A stretch of DNA of 64,000 bases. Origin: Staphylococcus condimenti (lineage in GTDB: Bacteria; Bacillota; Bacilli; Staphylococcales; Staphylococcaceae). The stretch lies in NCBI RefSeq assembly GCF_001618885.1, contig NZ_CP015114.1, positions 1,488,001 through 1,552,000 of the forward strand. The letters run 5' to 3'. The first letter of the stretch is position 1. Each line of letters opens with the position of its first letter. The translations under genes and the position numbers were made by a program. Of this stretch, positions 57,012 through 64,000 are shown piece by piece. Below the pieces are notes generated by a model. That model saw only the letters and a list, made by a program, of their open reading frames with translations, was not told where the DNA came from and searched no databases.

Positions 57012-58172
57012 TTATTTTTTATACATAGTGCTAAGTGATTTTAACCGCTTCGCTGCTTCATCTAATTGTTCATCATCTAATGCAAGAGAAACACGTACAT
57101 AATGATTGCCATTATCGCCAAATGGAATACCTGGCGCAACTAATATAGACCGATCTTGTAATAGGAATTCCACAAATTGTTCTCCAGTATAACCTTCAGG
57201 TGTCTTTAACCATAAGAATATACCGCCTGTCATAGGTTCATATGGAATAGCACCTTCATCTAAAATAGCAGTCAAGCGATCTCGACGTTTTCTGAACACT
57301 TCACTTTGTTGTTCTAAAAAATCATCATAATTATTTAAAGCAAAAGTAGCCGCATCTTGTAATGCACCGAACATGCCAGCGTGGTGATGTGTATGGTATT
57401 TCTTCAATGCTTGAATAACATCTTTATTCCCTACCGCAAATCCGACACGATAACCTGACATATTATATCCTTTAGACAGTGAGTAGACTTCTATCGCTAC
57501 ATCCTTTCCATCTTTTGATTGCAAAATGCTCGGATTTTTATGGTCAAATCCAAAGGCAGCATAGGCAAAATCATGTACGATTTTAGTTTGTGTTCCTTTG
57601 AATTTTTGAATCGCTTCATCGAACACTCCTTGTGTTACTGTAGAGCCTGTCGGGTTATTCGGATAAGTTAAATAGATAAGCTTCGTTTGTTTCAAGATAT
57701 CCTCAGGCACTTTATCCCAATCCGGCTGGTAATTCGGAGGTTCTAACTCTAATGCATAGGGATGCGCATCTGCAAATAAAACGCCCGCCAGATAATCCGT
57801 ATATCCAGGGTCAGGCAGCAACACATAATCTTCTGGATTTACAATACAGTTCGGTAAGCCTACCAGACCATTTTTAGTACCGTATAAAATACATACTTCA
57901 TCATCTTTATCTAATTCAACGCCATATTGACGTTGATAAAAATCGACAATCGCTTGTTTGAATGTTTCTTTTCCATGGAACGCTCCATATTTCTGGTTTT
58001 CAGGAACACGCAAAGCATCTGCAAATTCATCGACAATTCCTTTAGGCGTTTCCCCATCCGGAATACCTACTGCCATGTTGATGAGAGGAAGCGGTCCATG
58101 TTCAATCTTTCTTCCCATTGTTTTTCCAAAATAACTATCTGGTATCTTCGCTAACCTTCTTGACATTACCAT
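57012..58172 (-). CDS. PLP aminotransferase, MtnE-like, S-box controlled
   Basis: 386 residues, class I/II aminotransferase. PLP lysine in EVYSLSKGYNMSGYRVGF (about 233), TYPNNPTG (about 170) and DFAYAAFGFD (about 205), with C-terminal Arg in YVRVSLAL. Closely resembles Bacillus MtnE, which makes methionine from its 2-oxo acid in thiomethyl recycling. The SAM riboswitch upstream supports a methionine-related role. No mtnWXBD partners are nearby, so a different 2-oxo acid partner is possible. The start at 58172 (MVM) and at 58166 (MSRRLAK) are both plausible. Confidence 0.88.
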   Translation of the reverse strand: MVMSRRLAKIPDSYFGKTMGRKIEHGPLPLINMAVGIPDGETPKGIVDEFADALRVPENQKYGAFHGKETFKQAIVDFYQRQYGVELDKDDEVCILYGTKNGLVGLPNCIVNPEDYVLLPDPGYTDYLAGVLFADAHPYALELEPPNYQPDWDKVPEDILKQTKLIYLTYPNNPTGSTVTQGVFDEAIQKFKGTQTKIVHDFAYAAFGFDHKNPSILQSKDGKDVAIEVYSLSKGYNMSGYRVGFAVGNKDVIQALKKYHTHHHAGMFGALQDAATFALNNYDDFLEQQSEVFRKRRDRLTAILDEGAIPYEPMTGGIFLWLKTPEGYTGEQFVEFLLQDRSILVAPGIPFGDNGNHYVRVSLALDDEQLDEAAKRLKSLSTMYKK

Positions 58173-58215
58173 TCATAGTCCCCCTTTGTTTTGATAGATA
58201 CATCATACTTGTTTC

Positions 58216-58254
58216 AAAAAAAGCTATATGTCACTGTATAAGCAACATATAGCT
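58216..58254 (-). terminator. S-box attenuator terminator
   Basis: Minus strand AGCTATATGT-TGCTTATACAGTG-ACATATAGCT followed by seven T, between the aptamer and the aminotransferase start. Confidence 0.92.
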
Positions 58255-58267
58255 GACTATGTATATG

Positions 58268-58380
58268 CACCTATCTTTCAAGTTGTACTTGTTGGATGAA
58301 GCACAGTGAGGTCAGTCTAAATAACCTTCTGTTGCTGAAGCTTCATAGGGCCAATTCCCTCTGCTTCTCTTGATAAGTTT
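58268..58380 (-). promoter_or_regulatory. SAM-I (S-box) riboswitch
   Basis: Minus strand: CTTATCAAGAG, then AGAGGGAATTGGCCCTATGA, CTTCAGCAAC, AAGG, ACTGACCTCACTG, and GAAAGATAGG closing P1. This is the conserved S-box core. High SAM should promote the downstream terminator. Confidence 0.95.
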
Positions 58381-58449
58381 GATTAATGTAATTAACGCCT
58401 TTCATTGTACTAAAAATTCTGACATTTTTCAATTATAGGACTGACCTAT

Positions 58450-58484
58450 AAAAAAACTCCGCAGCAAATAAACTGCAGAGTTTT
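58450..58484 (-). terminator. Terminator of the tandem lipoprotein genes
   Basis: Minus strand AAAACTCTGCAG-TTTATTTG-CTGCGGAGTTTTTTT. Confidence 0.88.
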
Positions 58485-58491
58485 ATAAATA

Positions 58492-59430
58492 TTATTCAGG
58501 TTGGCCTTTAGCATCGAATTTTTCTACCGACCCATCTGAATTAACGATATAAGAACCTGCAAGGTTGCCAGACTTATCTACAAATGAAAAGCCCCACTTG
58601 CCATCTTCTAATTGTTCAGGTTCTTTATACGTATAAGTGCTTGTATCTAATTTATGACCCTCGTAGTCTTCCACTTTATCAATCACATTAGCACGTGTTA
58701 CTGTACCGCCTGAACTTGTGCTCTCTTTTGTGTTGCTTTCAGAAGAAGAAGCAGACTTGCTGCTTGTTCCTACTTCAGGTGTTTCACTAATCGAAATCAT
58801 ATTTACCACTTTAGAAAAGTTTGGATTATCCTTATATTTTTCATACAAGTCTTTAAGGTTATAGATTGCACCGTAATCCAATAATTGTTGATACGTATTT
58901 GTTCCTTTTTCAGGCATAATAATGATTTGTGAATCTGTCATAGCCATCATCGTAAGATAGTTGCCTTTTGATTCATATGACTCATAAACATCCATATTAG
59001 AAGGCTGTCCTGGTACTTGCCCGTCAAATGTTCTTTGGAATTTAATATTTTGGATTGATTCTTGTACCTTGTTCATACTATCCCATTTCTCATAACTATG
59101 GTTTAATAATTCTTCTGCGGAAACGGTTGTTTCTGCATACTTTGAATGTCCCACTGCAAACATTGCTAAAGCAATCTTTTCTTTGTTAGTGAGTTGATTA
59201 AAGCTTTTGATATTATCAGATGTTTTCTCTGATCCGGAATTGTCATTTTCGCTATTCTTTTCTGAAAACCCTTCTTTATCGGTTTGCTTTTCAGAAGTTT
59301 TGTTTTCTTTATGCTGTGCTTCTTGTTTAGTGTCTTCTTTGCTGTCTGATGATTTATTGTCACTATGTCCGCATCCTGAAAGTAAGAGGGTTAAAGTTGC
59401 AGAAGCAGCAAACAAATACTTCAATTTCAT
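58492..59430 (-). CDS. Hypothetical lipoprotein, tandem copy 2
   Basis: 312 residues. Signal peptide with lipobox LLSGC (Cys about 20), a long Asp/Glu/Lys/Ser-rich stretch to about 85, then a domain starting FNQLTNKEKIALAMFAVG with LLNHSYEKWDS, a Ser-rich linker, and a C-terminal domain of about 65 residues (TRANVIDKVEDYEGHKLDT...GSVEKFDAKGQPE). The C-terminal part is almost identical to that of the neighbour upstream, so the pair arose by duplication. Cell-surface exposed; function unknown. Starts 14 bases after the first copy ends. Confidence 0.85.
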   Translation of the reverse strand: MKLKYLFAASATLTLLLSGCGHSDNKSSDSKEDTKQEAQHKENKTSEKQTDKEGFSEKNSENDNSGSEKTSDNIKSFNQLTNKEKIALAMFAVGHSKYAETTVSAEELLNHSYEKWDSMNKVQESIQNIKFQRTFDGQVPGQPSNMDVYESYESKGNYLTMMAMTDSQIIIMPEKGTNTYQQLLDYGAIYNLKDLYEKYKDNPNFSKVVNMISISETPEVGTSSKSASSSESNTKESTSSGGTVTRANVIDKVEDYEGHKLDTSTYTYKEPEQLEDGKWGFSFVDKSGNLAGSYIVNSDGSVEKFDAKGQPE

Positions 59431-59444
59431 CTGTTGTTGTCCTC

Positions 59445-60383
59445 CTATTCAGGTTGGCCTTTAGCATCAAATTTTTCTACTGATCCATCTGAATGAACAA
59501 TATATGATCCTGCAAGATTGCCTGATTTATCCACAAATGAGAAGCCCCAGCTTCCATCACTCTTTTGTTCAGGCTCTTTGTACGTATAAGTGCTTGTATC
59601 TAAATTATGGCCTTCATAATCCTCTACTTTATCAATCACATTAGCACGTGTTACTTTTTCTCCAGAATCTGAAGAATTGCTTTCACTTTCGCTGTCATTA
59701 CTTGAGTCACTTTCTTTTGGTGCAGGTTCAGATGATTCTGTAAAAGTTATAAGATTTGCTACTTGTTGGAAATTTTTATCTTTATATTGGTTATAAAGAT
59801 CTTTAACATCATATAATCCGCCCATATTTACTAGATGTTGATACGGGTTAATCCCTTGTGTGCCTGAAATCAATACTTGTGTATCACTGATACCAACCAC
59901 TAAAGCAAAAGGCCCTCTTGAATCATATGGAGTAGCGTAAAACTTCATATTTGAAGGTGCATTTGGAATCATATCTGGACTAGCTTTAGGTAAAGAAAGT
60001 TGTTGAATTGAACGTTGAGTGTCTCCTCCGTTCCCTTTATGAACATAACTATGATTCAGCAACTCACTAGGAGTGACTGTAAATTCAGCTGATTTAGGTG
60101 CATATAATGCCAAAGCGACTTTTTCTTGAGGCGTAAGTTGACTTACAGGTTTAACATTTGAGTTTGATTCTTTTTTCGATTCAGAATTTTCATTAGATTG
60201 ATTTTTGCTAGTTGAGTTTGATGTTGAATTTGAATTTGATTCTTTTTTCTCAGTTTTTTGATTATCGTCTTTTTTAGTCTTTTCTTCATGCTTAGTATCG
60301 TTGTCTGATTTTTCTTGTGAACCGCAACCTGCTAATAAAATAGTAAGTGCTGCTGTAGCAGAAAATAAGTGTTTGATTTTCAT
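59445..60383 (-). CDS. Hypothetical lipoprotein, tandem copy 1
   Basis: 312 residues from ATG 60383 (MKIKHLFSATAAL; AAAGGAC upstream; the frame extends further without a signal). Lipobox LLAGC. Same three-part plan as the downstream copy: low-complexity Asn/Ser/Lys/Glu region, a middle domain with VSQLTPQEKVALALYAP and LLNHSYVHKG, and the shared C-terminal block. The middle domain is much more diverged than the end, suggesting gene conversion or stronger constraint on the C terminus. Promoter not identified with confidence. Function unknown. Confidence 0.87.
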   Translation of the reverse strand: MKIKHLFSATAALTILLAGCGSQEKSDNDTKHEEKTKKDDNQKTEKKESNSNSTSNSTSKNQSNENSESKKESNSNVKPVSQLTPQEKVALALYAPKSAEFTVTPSELLNHSYVHKGNGGDTQRSIQQLSLPKASPDMIPNAPSNMKFYATPYDSRGPFALVVGISDTQVLISGTQGINPYQHLVNMGGLYDVKDLYNQYKDKNFQQVANLITFTESSEPAPKESDSSNDSESESNSSDSGEKVTRANVIDKVEDYEGHNLDTSTYTYKEPEQKSDGSWGFSFVDKSGNLAGSYIVHSDGSVEKFDAKGQPE

Positions 60384-60519
60384 GTTTGTCCTTTTTCTCC
60401 CTTTTTGTTTAATTAACATACACTCTTATTATATATAAAGGGGTGGACATATTGTATACTTCTATTTAAGTTTTTTAAAACAATTTAAAAAAAGTCACTC
60501 GCACAATAGCGAATGACTT

Positions 60520-61362
60520 TTAACGTTTATAAACTCTTATTTTTATTTCTAAGTAATCATCATGATCACGTTCTTTTTGTTCTACATGGATACCGCTTTG
60601 TTCTATTTTATCTAAGCTGCTTTGAAGTGTTTCGCGTGCATTTGTTAGATCTTTAGCAAATTGGAATGGTTTGGCTTTTACCTTTTCAGGACCAACCAGT
60701 GTTTTCACTCTTGCTTCTGTTTGTTTAACATTCAAATGCTGATCGATAATCGTTTGAACCATTTCTTCTTGTTGTTCGAAAGTTAAGCTGAGTAATGCTC
60801 TAGCGTGGCGTTCTGTTATCTTTCCTTCAGAAAGTTTCTGCTTTACTTTAGGAGCAAGTTTCAATAAGCGTAATTTATTAGCAATAAAACTTTGGCTTTT
60901 TCCGACACTTTGTGCTAATTCGCTTTGCGTTGTATCTCCAAGTTCTAATAACTTTTGATACGCTTCAGCTTCTTCAACAGCTGATAAATTTTCACGTTGA
61001 ATATTTTCAATCAATGCTACAACAGCAGTTTCCTCATCTGTCATTTCACGAATGATAACATCCGCATATGCCATTTGATTAGCATTCAATGCTCGGAAAC
61101 GACGTTCTCCTGCAATGATTTCAAACATACCTTCTTCAATCGGACGCACGACAATGGGTTGAAGCAGTCCATGTTCTTGAATGGATTCAGCAAGTTCATT
61201 AATTTTATTTTGATCAAAAACTTGTCTTGGCTGATATCGATTCGGTACAATGCGCTCAATTTGAATGGATTCAACATTATTATTACGTTCTTCTTCTGTA
61301 TAGCCTGTGATATCTTCGTCTTTATTTGTTAAACCGAAAAGTTTAGAAAAAGGCTTTTTCAT
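60520..61362 (-). CDS. noc: Nucleoid occlusion protein Noc
   Basis: 280 residues, ParB paralogue. Boxes NRYQPRQVFDQ, GLLQPIVVR, GERRFRALN, the HTH QSELAQSVGKSQSFIANKLRLL, and a C-terminal dimer region with LEIKIRVYKR. The N terminus MKKPFSKLFGL is the amphipathic helix that ties Noc-DNA to the membrane and blocks Z-ring assembly over the nucleoid. That tail identifies Noc rather than ParB. Next to rsmG and mnmG as in Bacillus. One likely Noc site lies at 33122-33135. Confidence 0.95.
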   Translation of the reverse strand: MKKPFSKLFGLTNKDEDITGYTEEERNNNVESIQIERIVPNRYQPRQVFDQNKINELAESIQEHGLLQPIVVRPIEEGMFEIIAGERRFRALNANQMAYADVIIREMTDEETAVVALIENIQRENLSAVEEAEAYQKLLELGDTTQSELAQSVGKSQSFIANKLRLLKLAPKVKQKLSEGKITERHARALLSLTFEQQEEMVQTIIDQHLNVKQTEARVKTLVGPEKVKAKPFQFAKDLTNARETLQSSLDKIEQSGIHVEQKERDHDDYLEIKIRVYKR

Positions 61363-61408
61363 TGTCCATTCTCTCCCTCTAAATATACTTATATACTAAT
61401 ATTTATTT

Positions 61409-62131
61409 CTATTTTAGTAAAGGAGATTTATTAGGTGTACCTGCTTTTCGCGGGTACTTTTTCGGTGTTTTACTGCGTTTTTCAATAATAATCATTTGAC
61501 GTTCTCCTGCATCACCAGGCAATTCAAATGTTTCAACCGCTTCTACTCTTCCACCGAACACACCAATACCAAATCGAGCTTCTTCTAATTCTTCTTCACC
61601 TTTAGAAGATTTCATCGCGATAAAGTGGCCGCCTGTTTTCACTAAAGGCAGACATAACTCGCTTAATACTGAAAGGCGCGCTACAGCTCGTGCTGTTACG
61701 ATGTCATAAGACTCCCGGTTGTCTCCTCTGGTATTGCCGAAGTTCTCTGCACGTTCATGAACAAAACTGACTCCGCGCAGATCTAATGCATCAGCAAGAT
61801 GATTTAAGAATTGAATACGTTTGTTTAATGAATCTACAATCGTCACCTTTAATTGTGGAAATACAATTTTCAAAGGAATACTTGGGAAGCCGGCACCTGC
61901 GCCGACATCACAAATACTCAATTCCTGATTCATATCAATATAAAATGCTGCTGTGATTGAATCATAAAAGTGCTTTAAATAAACGCCTTCTTCATCAGTA
62001 ATACTTGTTAAGTTCATCTTTTCATTCCACTCTACAAGCATTTCATAGTAAGTTTGAAACTGCTGCTTTTGTTTATCATTTAATGTTATATCATGTTCTT
62101 GAAGCTTTTCAGCCAGCCACTCAACACTCAT
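61409..62131 (-). CDS. rsmG: 16S rRNA (guanine527-N7)-methyltransferase
   Basis: 240 residues, Rossmann methyltransferase. SAM motif [14 protein letters not shown] (about 71-84), [14 protein letters not shown] (motif II), VTARAVARL (motif IV) and the [11 protein letters not shown]-terminal strand. Its loss gives low-level streptomycin resistance in other bacteria. The ATG follows the mnmG stop with no gap, so the two are coupled. The C-terminal basic tail [18 protein letters not shown] is typical. Confidence 0.96.
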   Translation of the reverse strand: MSVEWLAEKLQEHDITLNDKQKQQFQTYYEMLVEWNEKMNLTSITDEEGVYLKHFYDSITAAFYIDMNQELSICDVGAGAGFPSIPLKIVFPQLKVTIVDSLNKRIQFLNHLADALDLRGVSFVHERAENFGNTRGDNRESYDIVTARAVARLSVLSELCLPLVKTGGHFIAMKSSKGEEELEEARFGIGVFGGRVEAVETFELPGDAGERQMIIIEKRSKTPKKYPRKAGTPNKSPLLK

Positions 62132-64000
62132 CTATTTCACCCTTTCAAGTTTACCTTGTTCTAAATATACAAGTAAAATTGAAATATCTGCAGGGTTAAC
62201 ACCTGAGATACGTGAAGCTTGTGCAATGTTCAACGGTTTAACTTCAGCCAATTTTTCTCTTGCTTCACTTGCTAAGCTGTCAATTTTACTATAGTCCAAA
62301 TCATGCGGGATTTTTTTCTGTTCCATGCGTTTTACTTTTTCAACTTGTTGCAATGATTTATTGATATAGCCTTCATATTTTGTTTGAATTTCCACTTGTT
62401 CTTCCACATCTGCTGGAATTTGATGGTCTTCTTCTAAAATATCTAAAATAGCTTGGTAATCCATTTCAGGACGGCGTAATAATTCGATAGCTAAGATACC
62501 GTCTTTAAGCGGTGAACCATTACGTGATTTAATTACTTCTTGTGTATGTTCGTTTGGTTTAATACGAATATTAGTAAGACGATTGATTTCCGCTTCGATT
62601 TGATCACGTTTTTCGTTGAAACGTGCATAACGTTCATCAGAAATCATACCTAATTCATGACCTAAATCAGTTAAACGTAAATCAGCATTATCGTGACGTA
62701 ATAATAAACGGTATTCTGCACGAGAAGTTAATAAACGGTAAGGTTCGTTTGTACCTTTTGTTACAAGATCATCGATAAGTACACCGATGTAAGCATCTGA
62801 ACGACTTAATACTTTTTCACCAGTACCAAGCACTCTGCCGGCAGCATTAATACCAGCCATAATACCTTGACCAGCTGCTTCTTCATAACCTGATGTACCA
62901 TTGATTTGACCCGCTGTGTATAAGTTTTTAATTTTCTTAGTTTCTAAAGTCGGCCATAATTGCGTTGGTACAATCGCATCATATTCAATGGCATAACCTG
63001 CACGCATCATGTCTGCTTTTTCTAGACCTTCAATCGTTTGAAGCATTTCACGTTGTACGTGTTCAGGCAAGCTTGTAGAGAGGCCTTGAACATAAACTTC
63101 ATTAGTATCGCGACCTTCTGGTTCTAAGAACAATTGGTGACGTGGTTTATCGTTGAAACGTACATATTTATCTTCAATTGAAGGGCAATAACGAGGGCCT
63201 GTACCTTTAATCATACCTGAATACATTGCAGATAAATGCAAGTTATCATCAATTACTTGGTGTGTTTTATCATTTGTATAAGTTAGCCAGCAAGGAAGTT
63301 GATCTAAAATAAATTCAGTTGTTTCGAAACTGAATGCGCGACCTACATCGTCACCAGGTTGAATTTCAGTTTTACTGTAATCAATAGTTTTAGCATTAAC
63401 ACGCGGAGGTGTACCTGTTTTGAAACGTACAATATCAAATCCAAGTTCTCTTAAGTTATCTGCTAAAGTAACTGAAGGCAATTGATGGTTAGGACCACTT
63501 GAATATTTTAAGTTTCCTAAGATGATTTCACCGCGTAAAAACGTACCTGTAGTAATAACTACTGCTTCAGATCGGTATTCCGTTCCAATATTTGTACGAA
63601 CACCTTTGATTTCATCATCTTCAATGATTAAATCATCTACCATCCCTTGCATAATGTGCAAGTTCTCTTCATCTTCTAACACACGTTTCATTTCTTTTTG
63701 ATATAACACTTTATCTGCTTGTGCTCTCAATGCACGGACTGCTGGACCTTTACCTGTGTTCAGCATACGCATTTGAATGTGTGTTCTATCAATTGTCTTA
63801 GCCATTTGGCCGCCAAGTGCATCAATTTCACGTACTACAATACCTTTAGCTGGACCGCCCACTGATGGGTTACATGGCATAAATCCAACGTTATCTAAGT
63901 TAATTGTCAGCATTAATGTTTTAGCACCGCGTCTTGCAGAAGCTAATCCTGCTTCAATTCCGGCATGTCCGGCGCCAATGACAATTACATCATAATCCAA
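62132..64000 (-). CDS. mnmG: tRNA uridine-5-carboxymethylaminomethyl enzyme MnmG (N terminus cut by window)
   Basis: 622 residues seen, beginning with codons for [17 protein letters not shown]. The true start lies a few codons beyond the window edge. FAD motif [19 protein letters not shown]-1 signature [11 protein letters not shown] and GA-2 [16 protein letters not shown], and C-terminal helical domain ([26 protein letters not shown]) that binds MnmE. With MnmE it modifies wobble uridine 34 of several tRNAs. Heads the mnmG-rsmG pair towards the replication origin. Confidence 0.97.
   Translation of the reverse strand: MDYDVIVIGAGHAGIEAGLASARRGAKTLMLTINLDNVGFMPCNPSVGGPAKGIVVREIDALGGQMAKTIDRTHIQMRMLNTGKGPAVRALRAQADKVLYQKEMKRVLEDEENLHIMQGMVDDLIIEDDEIKGVRTNIGTEYRSEAVVITTGTFLRGEIILGNLKYSSGPNHQLPSVTLADNLRELGFDIVRFKTGTPPRVNAKTIDYSKTEIQPGDDVGRAFSFETTEFILDQLPCWLTYTNDKTHQVIDDNLHLSAMYSGMIKGTGPRYCPSIEDKYVRFNDKPRHQLFLEPEGRDTNEVYVQGLSTSLPEHVQREMLQTIEGLEKADMMRAGYAIEYDAIVPTQLWPTLETKKIKNLYTAGQINGTSGYEEAAGQGIMAGINAAGRVLGTGEKVLSRSDAYIGVLIDDLVTKGTNEPYRLLTSRAEYRLLLRHDNADLRLTDLGHELGMISDERYARFNEKRDQIEAEINRLTNIRIKPNEHTQEVIKSRNGSPLKDGILAIELLRRPEMDYQAILDILEEDHQIPADVEEQVEIQTKYEGYINKSLQQVEKVKRMEQKKIPHDLDYSKIDSLASEAREKLAEVKPLNIAQASRISGVNPADISILLVYLEQGKLERVK

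Overview
The window is chromosomal DNA of a low-GC Gram-positive bacterium, almost certainly a Staphylococcus. The evidence is AUG-rich, A/T-biased codon use, GuaA, AhpF and IsdG proteins very close to those of S. aureus as I remember them, a sortase B/Isd haem locus, YSIRK-type and LPXTG surface proteins, and a phenol-soluble-modulin-like peptide. The species cannot be fixed from the sequence alone. The gene set (haem ECF transporter beside isd, M60 surface protease, no metI) suggests a non-aureus staphylococcus.

Layout. 1-1.9 kb: the integrase-proximal end of an island, with an XRE repressor and a tyrosine integrase broken by at least four frameshifts, abutting the 3' end of guaA. 1.9-7.4 kb: the purine operon xpt-pbuX-guaB-guaA on the minus strand, with a promoter, a guanine riboswitch and an unusually long structured leader ending in a terminator. 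7.5-9.8 kb: a SigB-type stress gene, a possible GNAT protein and a RocS-like HTH/coiled-coil protein. 9.83-11.67 kb: a complete IS1182-family element. 11.9-22.9 kb: tcyP, nfrA, a hydratase-family gene, PerR-box-preceded ahpCF, a PAP2 phosphatase, an NDxxF-type lipoprotein, an AhpD-like protein, an M20 deacylase and a histidine phosphatase. 23.1 kb: a 25-residue PSM-alpha-like peptide gene.

23.3-34.7 kb is a haem acquisition island. A Fur-box promoter drives a three-NEAT haemoglobin-receptor-like protein, IsdC, a membrane-anchored two-NEAT protein, IsdE, IsdF, a dedicated ATPase, sortase B and IsdG. Behind it sits a second Fur-controlled unit, lhaSTA, for an ECF-type haem transporter. Together they would take haem from haemoglobin through the wall, across the membrane by two independent transporters, and release its iron.

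35.3-36.6 kb: rpsF-ssb-rpsR with the S6:S18 leader. 36.7-46.2 kb: a membrane-anchored nuclease, a PemIK/MazEF-type toxin-antitoxin pair, a catabolite-controlled ornithine carbamoyltransferase, an SDR enzyme, a 1436-residue LPXTG-anchored M60 (enhancin-like) metalloprotease and a RibD-C/DHFR-like protein. 46.3-49.4 kb: ychF, a DUF951 gene, an MscS channel and parB. 49.6-58.4 kb: methionine metabolism, with a T-box-controlled metC-metF/yitJ-metE operon, a cyclase-family gene, a candidate structured small RNA and an S-box-controlled MtnE-like aminotransferase. 58.5-60.4 kb: tandem duplicated lipoproteins. 60.5-64 kb: noc-rsmG-mnmG, the origin-side end, with mnmG cut by the window edge. The order mnmG-rsmG-noc...parB...ychF...rpsF-ssb-rpsR matches the ancestral Bacillus arrangement left of oriC.
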